Origin: Streptococcus dysgalactiae subsp. dysgalactiae
Lineage (GTDB): Bacteria > Bacillota > Bacilli > Lactobacillales > Streptococcaceae
Assembly (NCBI RefSeq): GCF_900459225.1
Contig: NZ_UHFH01000003.1
Location: 650,501-714,500 of the forward strand
Length of the DNA: 64,000 nucleotides
Direction: 5' to 3'
Shown: in pieces, positions 8,373 through 18,052 of the stretch
Numbering within the stretch: the stretch's first letter is position 1
How the letters are laid out: the number at the start of each line of letters is the position of its first letter
Notes under the pieces: generated by a model
What the model was told of the DNA's origin: nothing
Database searches by the model: none
Seen by the model: only the letters and a program-made list of their open reading frames with translations
Position numbers and translations under genes: made by a program

Positions 8373-11054
8373 TTGTCTAAAGAACAAAGACATGAAGCGT
8401 TTTATACGCAAAGTGAAGAGACCGTACTGGCTCAATTAGAGACCAGTCGCGAAGGCCTTACGTCTGTACAAGCAAAAGAGCGCTTAGCAGAGTATGGACG
8501 TAATGAGCTTGATGAAGGCGAAAAACGAAGTTTATTCATGAAATTCCTTGATCAATTCAAAGATTTGATGATTATTATTTTAATTGTAGCTGCCCTTCTT
8601 TCAGTTCTTACAGAGGGGATGGAAGGCTTGACAGATGCCATCATTATCTTGGCCGTTGTTATCCTAAATGCCGCTTTTGGTGTTTACCAAGAGGGACAAG
8701 CTGAAGCTGCTATTGAAGCCTTGAAATCAATGTCAAGTCCACTTGCTCGTATTCGCCGTGATGGCCACGTGATCGAAGTGGATTCTAAAGAATTGGTTCC
8801 TGGAGATATTGTCTTGCTAGAAGCAGGAGATGTTGTCCCTGCTGATATGCGCTTGTTGGAAGTTAACTCTTTAAAAATCGAGGAAGCAGCTCTTACTGGA
8901 GAATCTGTACCGGTTGAGAAAGATTTATCAATAGCTGTTTCAGAAGATGCAGGTATTGGTGACCGTGTCAATATGGGATATCAAAACTCAAACGTCACAT
9001 ACGGTCGCGGAATCGGAGTTGTTACCAACACTGGAATGTATACAGAGGTTGGGCATATTGCTGGCATGCTTGCTAATGCTGATGAAACAGATACACCATT
9101 GAAGCAAAACCTTGACAATCTTTCTAAGATTTTGACTTATGTGATCCTTATTATTGCAGCAGTGACTTTTGCTGTGGGAGTATTCTTGCGTGGGCAACAC
9201 CCTCTTGAAGGCTTGATGACTTCCGTTGCACTTGCTGTTGCAGCGATTCCAGAGGGACTTCCTGCGATTGTTACTGTTGTGCTTTCTCTTGGGACTCAAG
9301 TACTTGCTAAACGTAACGCCATTATCCGTAAATTACCAGCTGTTGAAACGCTAGGATCAACTGAAATCATTGCTTCCGATAAAACGGGTACCTTGACAAT
9401 GAACCAAATGACCGTTGAAAAAGTTTATACCAACGGGACACTTCAAAGTTCATCAGCTGATATTGCCTTTGACGATAATACCCTTCGTGTGATGAACTTT
9501 GCTAATGATACTAAAGTTGATCCTTCAGGGAAGTTAATTGGTGACCCAACAGAAAAAGCTTTGGTACAGTTTGGATTAGACCACAATTTTGACGTACGTG
9601 AGGCTATGGTGGCAGAACCACGTGTGGCAGAATTGCCATTTGATTCTGACCGTAAGTTGATGTCGACCATTCATAAACAAGCTGATGGCAAATATTTCAT
9701 CGCAGTTAAGGGTGCGCCCGACCAATTGTTGAAGCGTGTGACCCAGATTGAAGAAAATGGGCAAATTCGTCCTATTACTGACGCTGATAAACAAGCCATT
9801 CTTGATACCAATAAGAGTCTTGCTAAACAAGCCCTTCGAGTCTTGATGATGGCTTACAAATATTCGGATGCTCTTCCAACACTAGAAACAGAAGTTGTTG
9901 AGGCTAATCTTGTCTTCTCTGGTTTAGTAGGAATGATTGATCCTGAGCGTCCTGAAGCAGCACAGGCTGTTAAAGTAGCTAAGGAAGCTGGCATTCGTCC
10001 AATCATGATTACTGGTGACCATCAAGATACGGCAGAAGCCATTGCCAAACGTCTTGGTATTATCGAAGAAGACGGCATTGATCATGTCTTTACAGGTGCT
10101 GAACTCAACGAATTATCAGATGAAGAGTTTCAAAAAGTCTTTAAACAATATTCCGTGTATGCCCGTGTATCTCCTGAGCATAAAGTTCGTATCGTTAAGG
10201 CTTGGCAAAATGAAGGTAAAGTTGTTGCCATGACTGGTGATGGGGTTAACGATGCACCATCTCTTAAAACGGCAGATATTGGTATTGGAATGGGAATTAC
10301 GGGTACAGAGGTTTCTAAAGGGGCTTCTGACATGGTTCTTGCCGATGATAACTTTGCAACCATTATTGTAGCTGTTGAAGAAGGACGTAAGGTCTTCTCA
10401 AACATTCAAAAAACAATTCAATACTTGCTTTCTGCAAACATGGCTGAAGTCTTTACCATCTTCCTTGCAACCTTGTTTGGTTGGGATGTTCTTCAACCAG
10501 TTCACTTGCTTTGGATTAACTTGGTAACAGATACGCTACCAGCTATTGCCTTAGGTGTTGAACCTGCTGAACCAGGTGTGATGAAACACAAACCTCGTGG
10601 ACGTAAATCAAGCTTCTTCGATGGTGGCGTGAAGGAAGCCATTCTTTACCAAGGTGCCTTCCAAACCATGCTGGTTCTTGGGGTTTATGGTTTTGCCTTG
10701 ATGTTCCCAGAACACACAAGCTACCATGATGTCCATGCAGATGCTTTGACCATGGCTTATGTGACCCTCGGTTTGATTCAGTTGGTACATGCCTACAACG
10801 TGAAATCTGTTTACCAATCCATCTTTACTGTTGGATTGTTCAAAAATAAATTATTCAACTACTCTATTCCAGTAGCGTTTGTTGCCTTAATGTCAACTGT
10901 TGTTGTGCCTGGATTTAATAAATTCTTCCACGTGACACACTTGACAATTACACAATGGTTAGTCGTTGTTATTGGAAGTCTCTTGATGGTAGTTCTTGTT
11001 GAGCTTGTCAAAGCTGTTCAGCGATCACTTGGTCAAGATGAAAAAGCAATTTAA
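8373..11054 (+). CDS. P-type cation-transporting ATPase, probable Mn2+/Ca2+ exporter
   Basis: This 893-residue P2-type ATPase has an N-terminal cation-ATPase domain, the actuator motif LTGESVPVEK, PEGLP in M4, the phosphorylated Asp336 in SDKTGTLTMNQM, KGAPDQLL in the nucleotide domain and TGDGVNDAP in the hinge. About ten membrane segments are expected. The start is a TTG at 8373 with GGGGG seven bases upstream; no ATG fits. The family exports Ca2+ or Mn2+. The Mn2+ riboswitch in front argues for a role in Mn2+ detoxification, as for the pneumococcal homologue often called MgtA. Specificity is inference. Confidence 0.92.
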   Translation: MSKEQRHEAFYTQSEETVLAQLETSREGLTSVQAKERLAEYGRNELDEGEKRSLFMKFLDQFKDLMIIILIVAALLSVLTEGMEGLTDAIIILAVVILNAAFGVYQEGQAEAAIEALKSMSSPLARIRRDGHVIEVDSKELVPGDIVLLEAGDVVPADMRLLEVNSLKIEEAALTGESVPVEKDLSIAVSEDAGIGDRVNMGYQNSNVTYGRGIGVVTNTGMYTEVGHIAGMLANADETDTPLKQNLDNLSKILTYVILIIAAVTFAVGVFLRGQHPLEGLMTSVALAVAAIPEGLPAIVTVVLSLGTQVLAKRNAIIRKLPAVETLGSTEIIASDKTGTLTMNQMTVEKVYTNGTLQSSSADIAFDDNTLRVMNFANDTKVDPSGKLIGDPTEKALVQFGLDHNFDVREAMVAEPRVAELPFDSDRKLMSTIHKQADGKYFIAVKGAPDQLLKRVTQIEENGQIRPITDADKQAILDTNKSLAKQALRVLMMAYKYSDALPTLETEVVEANLVFSGLVGMIDPERPEAAQAVKVAKEAGIRPIMITGDHQDTAEAIAKRLGIIEEDGIDHVFTGAELNELSDEEFQKVFKQYSVYARVSPEHKVRIVKAWQNEGKVVAMTGDGVNDAPSLKTADIGIGMGITGTEVSKGASDMVLADDNFATIIVAVEEGRKVFSNIQKTIQYLLSANMAEVFTIFLATLFGWDVLQPVHLLWINLVTDTLPAIALGVEPAEPGVMKHKPRGRKSSFFDGGVKEAILYQGAFQTMLVLGVYGFALMFPEHTSYHDVHADALTMAYVTLGLIQLVHAYNVKSVYQSIFTVGLFKNKLFNYSIPVAFVALMSTVVVPGFNKFFHVTHLTITQWLVVVIGSLLMVVLVELVKAVQRSLGQDEKAI

Positions 11055-11062
11055 TAGACGCT

Positions 11063-11097
11063 AAAAGGTTTGAGACAATTGTCTCAAACCTTTTTTG
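11063..11097 (+). terminator. Intrinsic terminator after the cation ATPase
   Basis: A near-perfect palindrome, AAAAGGTTTGAGACAA, faces its inverse and ends in TTTTTT. It could also stop transcription from the opposite side. Confidence 0.9.
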
Positions 11098-11108
11098 TGG
11101 TTGACTAG

Positions 11109-11525
11109 TTAAGAGTGCAAATTGGGGTCATTTTTGATCAAACAGTAACGAGGGATTAGATTAAGTATTCCAATGAAACAAGCATTGAGTAGCAGAGAAT
11201 ATTTTTGGTAAAGAGGAGGCAATTGAGTCTTTGAAAAAGTTAGGAACATCACAACGAAAAAGTAGAGTAAAGTCATTATAGTAGCAATCCTAAAGTAAGG
11301 ATTATTGACAATAAAAATGGTATCTCCGTCTTGAACTTTAATAGAGGGGAAACTCAACCTATTGCAGGATAAAGAATAAGTTTCTGAGCCATTAGTTTTC
11401 TTGGGAAGTGAGAGGGTTATGGAACTATGATTAGGAACAGTAGTCAGATAATCTTTATTGATAAAAATCACTTTATCTTCTAGTGAGTTGAGAAAGGATA
11501 AGTTAGAAATAATGGTGATTGTCAT
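11109..11525 (-). CDS. Small protein with C-terminal membrane segments, unknown function
   Basis: I do not recognise this 138-residue protein. The first about 85 residues are beta-rich with no signal peptide, including a short QDGDTIFIVNNP stretch. Two hydrophobic helices follow (IATIMTLLYFFVVMFLTF, and one from LLLNACFIGILNL). The start at 11525 is chosen because AGAAGAGG lies 6 bases upstream; a longer frame adds 14 residues without a better site. The architecture recalls the gene at 25217-25582, which also sits at the border of the uronate locus. Confidence 0.6.
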   Translation of the reverse strand: MTITIISNLSFLNSLEDKVIFINKDYLTTVPNHSSITLSLPKKTNGSETYSLSCNRLSFPSIKVQDGDTIFIVNNPYFRIATIMTLLYFFVVMFLTFSKTQLPPLYQKYSLLLNACFIGILNLIPRYCLIKNDPNLHS

Positions 11526-11666
11526 GATAAACCTCTTCTGAATGTCATTTCTACTGGATACTTTCATGGCAGTAACTTTTTATCATGTTTAAGAAGAGCG
11601 ACAACAGATGATATCAATCTATTTGTTGCTATTCAGTAAGTTCACTTAATGAGTAGCAAAGGGGAA

Positions 11667-12662
11667 TCAGAAGGTTGATTCTTGCCAGTTAACTTGACAG
11701 TCGAAAATCTGTTGTTTCGCTTCTTTGCTATGACCCTCAATATCATCAATTAAAATCTTGGTTGCTTGCTCTCCTTCTTCATAAGCTGGTTGAATAATAG
11801 TGGTTAAACTTGGAGAGGAGAATTTTGTCCACTCGGTGTTATCAAATCCTACTAAACCAGTTTCTGGTAGACTGATATTTAGGGCTTTCATGGCTGTAAA
11901 AACCTTGGGCAGAGCCCAGCAGTTAGGGACAAAAATCAAACTTTGATTCTTTAAAGAAGTCTGTAAAAATTGAGCAATTGCTTCTGAAGAGGTTTGATTT
12001 TCATCGATAATCATTTGTTGATACTTAAGGTGGTTAGCTTCTAAGACATCAATAAAGCCCGAAGCTCGTTCAATGCGTGTGCTCAAGAGACTAGGATTAC
12101 CAGTAATCATGATGAAATGTTGGTACCCCTTGTTGATACATTGTTGAATAGTATCGTAAACCGCATCATAATTATTGGTTTTGACCCAGTTTGTACGATG
12201 TTCGTAAAGCTGGCTATCAAAAAAGACCACTTTTTTCTTCTTAATATCGATAATGCGAGAATATTTTCTGAAATTAGAGGTAGGCTGAATGATAAAGCCA
12301 TCCACTCCGAGGTTCAGCATCTTTTCAATGAGTTCATCTTCGCGAGAGGGGTCGTAGTTGCTGTTTCCGATGATAATTTGGTAACCAAATTCCTGGGCTT
12401 TGCTTTCAATTCCCTTAACAATTTGATTGGAAAAACTATTGGTAATATCACCAATAACCACGCCAATGAGTTTGGTAGATTTGGCGTTTAGACTTCTGGC
12501 AGCAATGCTTGGTTTATAGTTGGTAGCTTCAATCGTGCTTTTAATGCGATTTTTAGTTTCCTCTGACATCTTGTCAAATTTACCGTTCAAGTAAAAGGAA
12601 ACTGTCGTTTTGGAAGTTTTAGCCAATTCAGCAATATCTTTGATGGTTACTTTACGCTGCAT
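11667..12662 (-). CDS. regR: LacI-family repressor of hyaluronan/uronate genes (RegR-like)
   Basis: This 331-residue LacI/GalR regulator has an N-terminal helix-turn-helix (TIKDIAELAKTSKTTVSFYL), the hinge NAKSTKLIGVVIGDITNSF and a periplasmic-binding-like sensor domain. The start is the ATG at 12662, with AAAGGAG 8 bases upstream; an ATG 9 bases earlier is too close to that site. It is the first unit beside the glycosaminoglycan cluster, as RegR is in pneumococcus and S. pyogenes, and probably binds the GTAAAC-type operators at 18505-18795. The inducer is not evident from sequence. Confidence 0.85.
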   Translation of the reverse strand: MQRKVTIKDIAELAKTSKTTVSFYLNGKFDKMSEETKNRIKSTIEATNYKPSIAARSLNAKSTKLIGVVIGDITNSFSNQIVKGIESKAQEFGYQIIIGNSNYDPSREDELIEKMLNLGVDGFIIQPTSNFRKYSRIIDIKKKKVVFFDSQLYEHRTNWVKTNNYDAVYDTIQQCINKGYQHFIMITGNPSLLSTRIERASGFIDVLEANHLKYQQMIIDENQTSSEAIAQFLQTSLKNQSLIFVPNCWALPKVFTAMKALNISLPETGLVGFDNTEWTKFSSPSLTTIIQPAYEEGEQATKILIDDIEGHSKEAKQQIFDCQVNWQESTF

Positions 12663-12725
12663 TGCATACACTCCTTTAATTTAGTGATGGTTAGTCATAT
12701 TATAACATAAGGACTCGTAAAAGAT

Positions 12726-14633
12726 TTAGTGTTTCAATCGAATAATCTCATTCGTGATATGGTTGATAACAACCACCTTTCCTCTGATTTTATGACCATT
12801 TAGGAGAACGAGTTTTTCTCCTTTAATTAAGTCCTCTTGGAGAACACAGATACTGTAGTCAAACTGCTTTCCTTTTAAATGCCAAGCAAGAGCGGTCTCA
12901 ATTGGGTTGCGTTTGCCAGTTTGAAGTGGTGTTAAGGGAGTAACTTTGGTATCGTCAGGGACTAACAGGGTACTAGTGCAACCCTTGTCTTTAAAAGGTT
13001 TTCGTTTGATGAGTTTGTGACTAGTCAGGTATTGGTTGTATTTTTTTGACAAAATCGTTTCTTCGATAGTGAAAGGGCAGTCACTGATTAGTCTGAGGTC
13101 ACTAAGGTGATCTGTCTTTACTTCTAAGTGATTATCAAGAATAAATTGACTGACAAGACAGTGGTTGCCTTGAGCCTGTATCGTATCAATGATAAGAAAA
13201 ATTCCTGGTGGTAAAATGAGAATTTGTCGGTCATGTTGGTAGTTGTTCTTGTCAGAGAATTGCGTCTGGTAGCTACCTTCAATAAAGTAAACGTGTCCAT
13301 TTTGTCGAAGGTGACAATAATTGGATTTGGGGTAAGAAAGGTAAGCCCAGGAGCTATCAACCTGCTCAGGTAATTGTTCTTCTAAAAAGGCGGTAGAATG
13401 ATGGCTGGCGCTTTTTAGGGCATAGCGGAATGGTTCTTCTTTGTAAGTGTATCGCCCAGCATCACAGAAAAGTGGTTGACCGTTATAATAGAGACAGAGA
13501 CTATTTTGGTCACTATGGGTATGGGAACTACCGATGGGCCCATTTTTGAAAAAAAGATAATAATTCTCTTGATTGATAGTAATATGCCCGGAATGTTCAA
13601 AGTGATGCGCAAAAGTTGGTAAGGTTTGGACGGGTAACTGTTCAAAAGTGTGGACACCTTTTTCTCCTAGAAGGAGAAGACTATCGATATCAAGTGTGGG
13701 AAAAGCAGCAGCTTTTAAGTGTGGTTCTTCAAGGATAGTGGCTGCTAGCGTTAGAATGTCTCTGGTATCGGTAAAATCACTGTCTCCCAAGGGAATCTGT
13801 TTGTGGTCAGGACCAGTCATTTTGAGGAGATAATCACTCATGGCAAGCAAAGTAGGTCTTAGCTTAGAGAGATAATCAGGGACTAAAGCAGTTAATTCCA
13901 GAAGGGCTTTGAGTACTTCCACATGATACATGGTTGATTGTTCAAATTGACTGCCATCTTCGAGAATTTGTAGTGCGAGTTGTTGCGCCAATTCTTTTCT
14001 AGCGAAAACTGTTGCTGCAGCAATATCAAGGTCGGACCCAAAGTAGGCATCAGCTAATAAAATCGCAGTGGTTTGCAAGATTCCCCAATTGCTGAGGCTA
14101 TATTTATCAAGGTAGTTGGCATGGAGAAATTGAAGTTGTTTTTCCATGGAAGCTAGGATGAGGCTTTCCTCTTGCTTGGTTAAGGCGTCAAAAAGATTAA
14201 GGTAGATCAAACATTTGACCCAAGCAAAACAACGGATGCCAGTATCTAAGGTTCTAGTAGCTAACCCTTTAGGGTCTAAAGGAATGGCTGATTCAATCCA
14301 ATTGAGGATGAAACCTTTAGCTGTTAAGAGATAACGTTCATCTCTTTCAACAAGGTAGACGAGGATTAATTTTTGGAGATAGGTCTGTCGATTTAACATA
14401 AAATTCCACTCAGAATCATCTGTGACAGCCTCTTGCCAAGTAATGGGATCTAAGTGGTAAGGAATGTGGCAAGGCTCCATATCCCAATTATCTTCAAATA
14501 AAAAGGTATTGGTTAAGAGTAGGTCAGCTATCCTTTTTTGATCAGCATAGCTGTCAGCCTGATAGTCTAGTAGGTAATTCCTGCAAAAGTCTGGATTGAC
14601 TGTTTCTTTAAAACGTGCGAAGGCAAGAGACAT
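12726..14633 (-). CDS. Heparinase II/III-like protein
   Basis: This 635-residue cytoplasmic protein (no signal peptide) has an N-terminal alpha-toroid (about residues 20-330) and a C-terminal beta-sandwich with the family motif GSSHTHSDQNSLCLYYNG and LFCDAGRYTYK. Polysaccharide lyases of families 12/15/21 share this fold. In streptococci it is always with the hyaluronan PTS genes, so a role on imported glycosaminoglycan fragments is likely, but activity is unproven. The start at 14633 follows AAAGGAAA; a TTG 18 bases upstream is less likely. Confidence 0.8.
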   Translation of the reverse strand: MSLAFARFKETVNPDFCRNYLLDYQADSYADQKRIADLLLTNTFLFEDNWDMEPCHIPYHLDPITWQEAVTDDSEWNFMLNRQTYLQKLILVYLVERDERYLLTAKGFILNWIESAIPLDPKGLATRTLDTGIRCFAWVKCLIYLNLFDALTKQEESLILASMEKQLQFLHANYLDKYSLSNWGILQTTAILLADAYFGSDLDIAAATVFARKELAQQLALQILEDGSQFEQSTMYHVEVLKALLELTALVPDYLSKLRPTLLAMSDYLLKMTGPDHKQIPLGDSDFTDTRDILTLAATILEEPHLKAAAFPTLDIDSLLLLGEKGVHTFEQLPVQTLPTFAHHFEHSGHITINQENYYLFFKNGPIGSSHTHSDQNSLCLYYNGQPLFCDAGRYTYKEEPFRYALKSASHHSTAFLEEQLPEQVDSSWAYLSYPKSNYCHLRQNGHVYFIEGSYQTQFSDKNNYQHDRQILILPPGIFLIIDTIQAQGNHCLVSQFILDNHLEVKTDHLSDLRLISDCPFTIEETILSKKYNQYLTSHKLIKRKPFKDKGCTSTLLVPDDTKVTPLTPLQTGKRNPIETALAWHLKGKQFDYSICVLQEDLIKGEKLVLLNGHKIRGKVVVINHITNEIIRLKH

Positions 14634-14647
14634 AGGATATTTCCTTT

Positions 14648-14713
14648 CCAAAAGAAAAGAGACCTCATCATGTGCTTAGGAACTATTTCCCTATGCTCAT
14701 AACAGGTCTCTAT
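14648..14713 (-). promoter_or_regulatory. Intercistronic hairpin (attenuator-like) between PTS IID and the heparinase-like gene
   Basis: On the minus strand AGAGACCT pairs with AGGTCTCT around a second inner stem (GCATAGGGAA with TTCCTAAGC), and TTTTCTTTT follows. It could partially terminate or stabilise the leftward transcript, lowering expression of the last gene relative to the PTS. Confidence 0.6.
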
Positions 14714-14719
14714 GAACCA

Positions 14720-15541
14720 TTAAGCTAAAATACCTAACCAGCTACCGATAATACCGATAAGAACAGTGAGGAGAACCAATTTGTAGGTTGTCCATTTTTT
14801 GTTTTTAATGAGGTAGTACATTAGAAGGGTAAAGAGAGCTGGGAGAAGGGCTGGAGCAATTTTATCAAGCATCCCTTGAATTGTCACAAATTTTTGTGCT
14901 GCATTTGCCGCATCCACCTTGCCAGCGGCAAAAGTAATGGGAACAGTAATTTTAACAGAAGTAGCCGCTAGTCCAGCGATAACGGTAACGCCGACAATAT
15001 TTGCCATGCGCGACACAACCGCCATTTGTTCACTTAATTTATCAATAAAGTTTGTGCCGACCTTATAGCCATAGAGTCCAGAACCAATTTTAATAGCGGT
15101 TAGGATAATATTCATGGCTAGGAAGAAGAGGATTGGTCCCAAAACCAGACCATCACTAGCTAAGGAAGCTGCAATCGTTGAAAAGAGTGGCGCCAAGCAA
15201 AATTGTGATAAGGAGTCACCGATACCAGCTAAAGGCCCCATAAGTGCCATTTTGATGTTTCGGGTTTCTTCTTCAGGGCGATCATTTTCTAACATGACCA
15301 AGTGCAGACTGGTGATGAAAGGAAGGAAGTGAGGGTTAGTATTGTAAAACTCACAGTTATCTTCTAAAGCTTGATATAAGCCCTTTTTATCACTGCCAAA
15401 ATGTTTTTTTAAGGCAGGATAGATGACATTGGCGTATCCGATACCTTGGTAATTACTGTAATTAAACCCATTTTGTAGGAAGAAAGCTCTCAGAGCTGTT
15501 TTGAGGTAATCTTTCTTGGTTAATTTATTAGATCCAGTCAT
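14720..15541 (-). CDS. PTS mannose-family IID component (glycosaminoglycan disaccharide uptake)
   Basis: This 273-residue membrane protein of the mannose-type PTS IID family has the signature MALMGPLAGIGDSLSQF and hydrophobic segments in the C-terminal half. It forms the membrane channel with IIC. The start at 15541 overlaps the end of the IIC gene by 14 bases and has AAGGAGG 8 bases upstream. The same PTS imports unsaturated hyaluronan/chondroitin disaccharides in pneumococcus and S. agalactiae. Confidence 0.9.
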   Translation of the reverse strand: MTGSNKLTKKDYLKTALRAFFLQNGFNYSNYQGIGYANVIYPALKKHFGSDKKGLYQALEDNCEFYNTNPHFLPFITSLHLVMLENDRPEEETRNIKMALMGPLAGIGDSLSQFCLAPLFSTIAASLASDGLVLGPILFFLAMNIILTAIKIGSGLYGYKVGTNFIDKLSEQMAVVSRMANIVGVTVIAGLAATSVKITVPITFAAGKVDAANAAQKFVTIQGMLDKIAPALLPALFTLLMYYLIKNKKWTTYKLVLLTVLIGIIGSWLGILA

Positions 15542-16310
15542 CTTGTTGACCTCCTTGGACAGTTGTTGCATCGACTTGCTTAGGTTTGTTGTAAAATTCA
15601 TTCAAGGCGAAAATGATACCAATAATAGCGATACCAATGGTTGGAATTTGGAGGTAGGCTGCACAAACATAACCAATTAGTACAAACGGAATTAATTCTT
15701 TTTTGGCCATAACAGATAAGATCATGGCAAATCCGATAGCAGGTAACATTTTACCAGCGACAGTCAATCCATTGAGCAAGACAGGTGGGATATAGTCAAC
15801 CAAGTGAAGGAGAGTATCCATTGACAAGGCACCTAATAAACCAAGGCCTAATCCGATAAAAGCGAAAGCCCAGATAGTGCCATTGGCAGCGAATTTGAAA
15901 CCTTTAATATTGCCTTTTTGCAATTGTTTTTTAGCGGTTTCGGGAGCACCAGCAAAAGCTGTATAGACGAATGTTTGAAGGAACTGGATGGCAACTGCGA
16001 TTGGTGTTGATAAGGCTAGTGCCGCTTCTGGGGTGACTTTACCAGCACTGGTAATAGCCATCAAGGTACCAAAGATACCAGGGCCGATAGGATTAGGAGG
16101 AACGGTACCCCCGGCACCCACTCCAAATCCCATATAAGCTAATTCGGAGATGGCTCCCATGCTAAGCGCAGTTGGCAAGTCACCTAGGATAATCCCTACA
16201 CCAAAAGACAGAATAATACAACGGTTGGTGTAGATGCCAAGTAACATTCCGCTGAAACAAAAGGCTGTCCAAAGACCAATTAAAAGTGCCTGTAACAAAT
16301 TGATATCCAT
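15528..16310 (-). CDS. PTS mannose/sorbose-family IIC component
   Basis: This 260-residue integral membrane protein is composed almost entirely of hydrophobic helices and has GAISELAYMGFGVGAGGTVP, the typical IIC-Man signature. It forms the permease with IID. It overlaps IID by 14 bases and follows IIB by 18 bases within one operon. Confidence 0.9.
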   Translation of the reverse strand: MDINLLQALLIGLWTAFCFSGMLLGIYTNRCIILSFGVGIILGDLPTALSMGAISELAYMGFGVGAGGTVPPNPIGPGIFGTLMAITSAGKVTPEAALALSTPIAVAIQFLQTFVYTAFAGAPETAKKQLQKGNIKGFKFAANGTIWAFAFIGLGLGLLGALSMDTLLHLVDYIPPVLLNGLTVAGKMLPAIGFAMILSVMAKKELIPFVLIGYVCAAYLQIPTIGIAIIGIIFALNEFYNKPKQVDATTVQGGQQDDWI

Positions 16311-16328
16311 ATCAATCTCCTTTATTCA

Positions 16329-16817
16329 TTAAATATAATCTAAGATGTCAACGTCAGAGGCGCTATTGCCAGCTGGAGTTGTTTTGGTGTTAAAAACCAC
16401 TTGGTGGTCATGGGCTAGGCAACGAATAGCAGACTTGTCTGTTTCTCCCAGCGAAATAAACTGGGTAATCGCAACCTTATCATCAGTTTTATGAATATTA
16501 CCGATATTGATTTCTGTGATGGGAACACCCCCTTCGACTAGGCGTTTGGCATCTTGCAAATCTTTGACCACGATGAAGATACTTTGAGCAGGACTTGCTT
16601 TATGAATGATGTCAATCACTTTTTGAATGGAGAAAAAACGAATGGCAATACTGGATGGGATAACTGTTTTCATAAGGGATTGTTGAATCTTATCTTCAGA
16701 AACGGCATCGTTAGCGACGATAACAGTGTTGCAGTTGAGGAATTTGACCCATAATTGCCCCTGTCCGTGAATCAAGCGCTCATCAACTCGCGTCATGATA
16801 ATGTTTGGTTGTGTCAT
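16329..16817 (-). CDS. PTS mannose/sorbose-family IIB component
   Basis: This 162-residue cytoplasmic phosphotransfer protein has phospho-accepting His17 in TRVDERLIHGQGQLWV, the signature of the IIB-Man/Sor family. It takes phosphate from IIA (18052-18489) and passes it to the incoming sugar. AAAGGAGATTTT precedes the ATG. Confidence 0.92.
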   Translation of the reverse strand: MTQPNIIMTRVDERLIHGQGQLWVKFLNCNTVIVANDAVSEDKIQQSLMKTVIPSSIAIRFFSIQKVIDIIHKASPAQSIFIVVKDLQDAKRLVEGGVPITEINIGNIHKTDDKVAITQFISLGETDKSAIRCLAHDHQVVFNTKTTPAGNSASDVDILDYI

Positions 16818-16852
16818 AAAATCTCCTTTTTAAATGTGATTATCGGTGTTTG

Positions 16853-18052
16853 TTACCAGTAAGGGTTCCAGTCTTTGTAGAAGCGAAGTAGAGCTTCAAG
16901 GTAGTAATAGTCTCCCCAGATATTTCCTTCATTCACCCCTTTTCCAGAGTGCCAAGAATAGACTCCGTGAAGCAGTAGAGGAGCACCAGGCTTGAGATCT
17001 TTGTTAGCATAATCCTTAATCAAGGCTCTTAGCATGCTGTGCATGGCAGCTTCGTATGTTTTTTTATCAGGATCACTGTCTGGTAAGGTTTTTAACATTT
17101 CGTGGATACCACATACAGCAATGGCTGTTGCTGAACTATCACGAGACTGTCCACTTCCATCTCCAAAAATTAAATCCCAGTAGGATACCTGGTCTTTAGG
17201 AAGACGGTTCAAGAAATAATGGGTCATGCCCTTGAAGAGTTGAATGAGTTCAGGTTCTTTTAGGAAACGATAGGTCAAAGGAATACCATAAATGCCCCAA
17301 GCTTGCCCTCTGGCCCAGGCCGAATCATCGCTATAACCTTGTCGGGTTACTCCTTTAACAGGATTGCCTGTTTCTGGATCAAAGTAGAAGGTATGGTAAG
17401 CAGAGGCGTCATCTCGGATGACATGATTCGCTGAGGCGTAGAAATGGTTGATCGCCATGTCGCGGTAACGGTTGTCTCCAGTTTCTTGGCTAGCAAAAAA
17501 GAGTAATTGGATGTTTAGGAGGCAATCAATGATTAAACGGTAATCTTCTTTTTTCCCCAGCTCCCCCCAGGCCTGAATAAAGCCGCCTTTGTCTTGATAG
17601 CGTTGGACTAATTTGTCGGCTGCTTTCAAAGCAGCTTCTCTAGCCTCAGGTGTTTTTAAAAGTTTCCATTCAGCCATGCAAGAAGGGGTGTAAAGAAAGC
17701 CCAAATCATGGTGATCTAGCTCAATGTCTCTTGTTACTCGATCTAGGAAAGAAAGGTCATTTGCTTGAGCCAGAGCTTTAATGGCATCATCTCCACTGTA
17801 TTCGTAAGCTAACCAGAGGCAGCCAGTCCAAAAGGCATTGGTCCATTCCGTGTTGTCCATAATGGCGTATTGGTTATCTTTGGTAGCTGGCGTTGGAAAA
17901 TCCTCTTTGAAGTAGTCCATATTAAGCCGAACTTGTTTGAGGGCTAAGTCAAGGGCATGAGTAATGTCTTCTTGGCTTAGGAAATCCTCTTTTGTAAATC
18001 GTTCAGGCTGCTTGATAGGTTCAAGAGCAATGGTTTTTAAAGGTCGTGTCAT
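16853..18052 (-). CDS. ugl: Unsaturated glucuronyl hydrolase (GH88)
   Basis: This 399-residue cytoplasmic alpha/alpha-barrel hydrolyses the unsaturated uronic acid from imported glycosaminoglycan disaccharides, releasing the amino sugar. Asp116 in DHHDLGFLYTPS and Asp176 in YRLIIDCLLN sit where the S. agalactiae enzyme has its catalytic pair (known as Asp115/Asp175). The Trp/His-rich SWHSGKGVNEGNIWGDYYY motif is near the C-terminus. The start abuts the IIA stop, so translation is coupled. Confidence 0.92.
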   Translation of the reverse strand: MTRPLKTIALEPIKQPERFTKEDFLSQEDITHALDLALKQVRLNMDYFKEDFPTPATKDNQYAIMDNTEWTNAFWTGCLWLAYEYSGDDAIKALAQANDLSFLDRVTRDIELDHHDLGFLYTPSCMAEWKLLKTPEAREAALKAADKLVQRYQDKGGFIQAWGELGKKEDYRLIIDCLLNIQLLFFASQETGDNRYRDMAINHFYASANHVIRDDASAYHTFYFDPETGNPVKGVTRQGYSDDSAWARGQAWGIYGIPLTYRFLKEPELIQLFKGMTHYFLNRLPKDQVSYWDLIFGDGSGQSRDSSATAIAVCGIHEMLKTLPDSDPDKKTYEAAMHSMLRALIKDYANKDLKPGAPLLLHGVYSWHSGKGVNEGNIWGDYYYLEALLRFYKDWNPYW

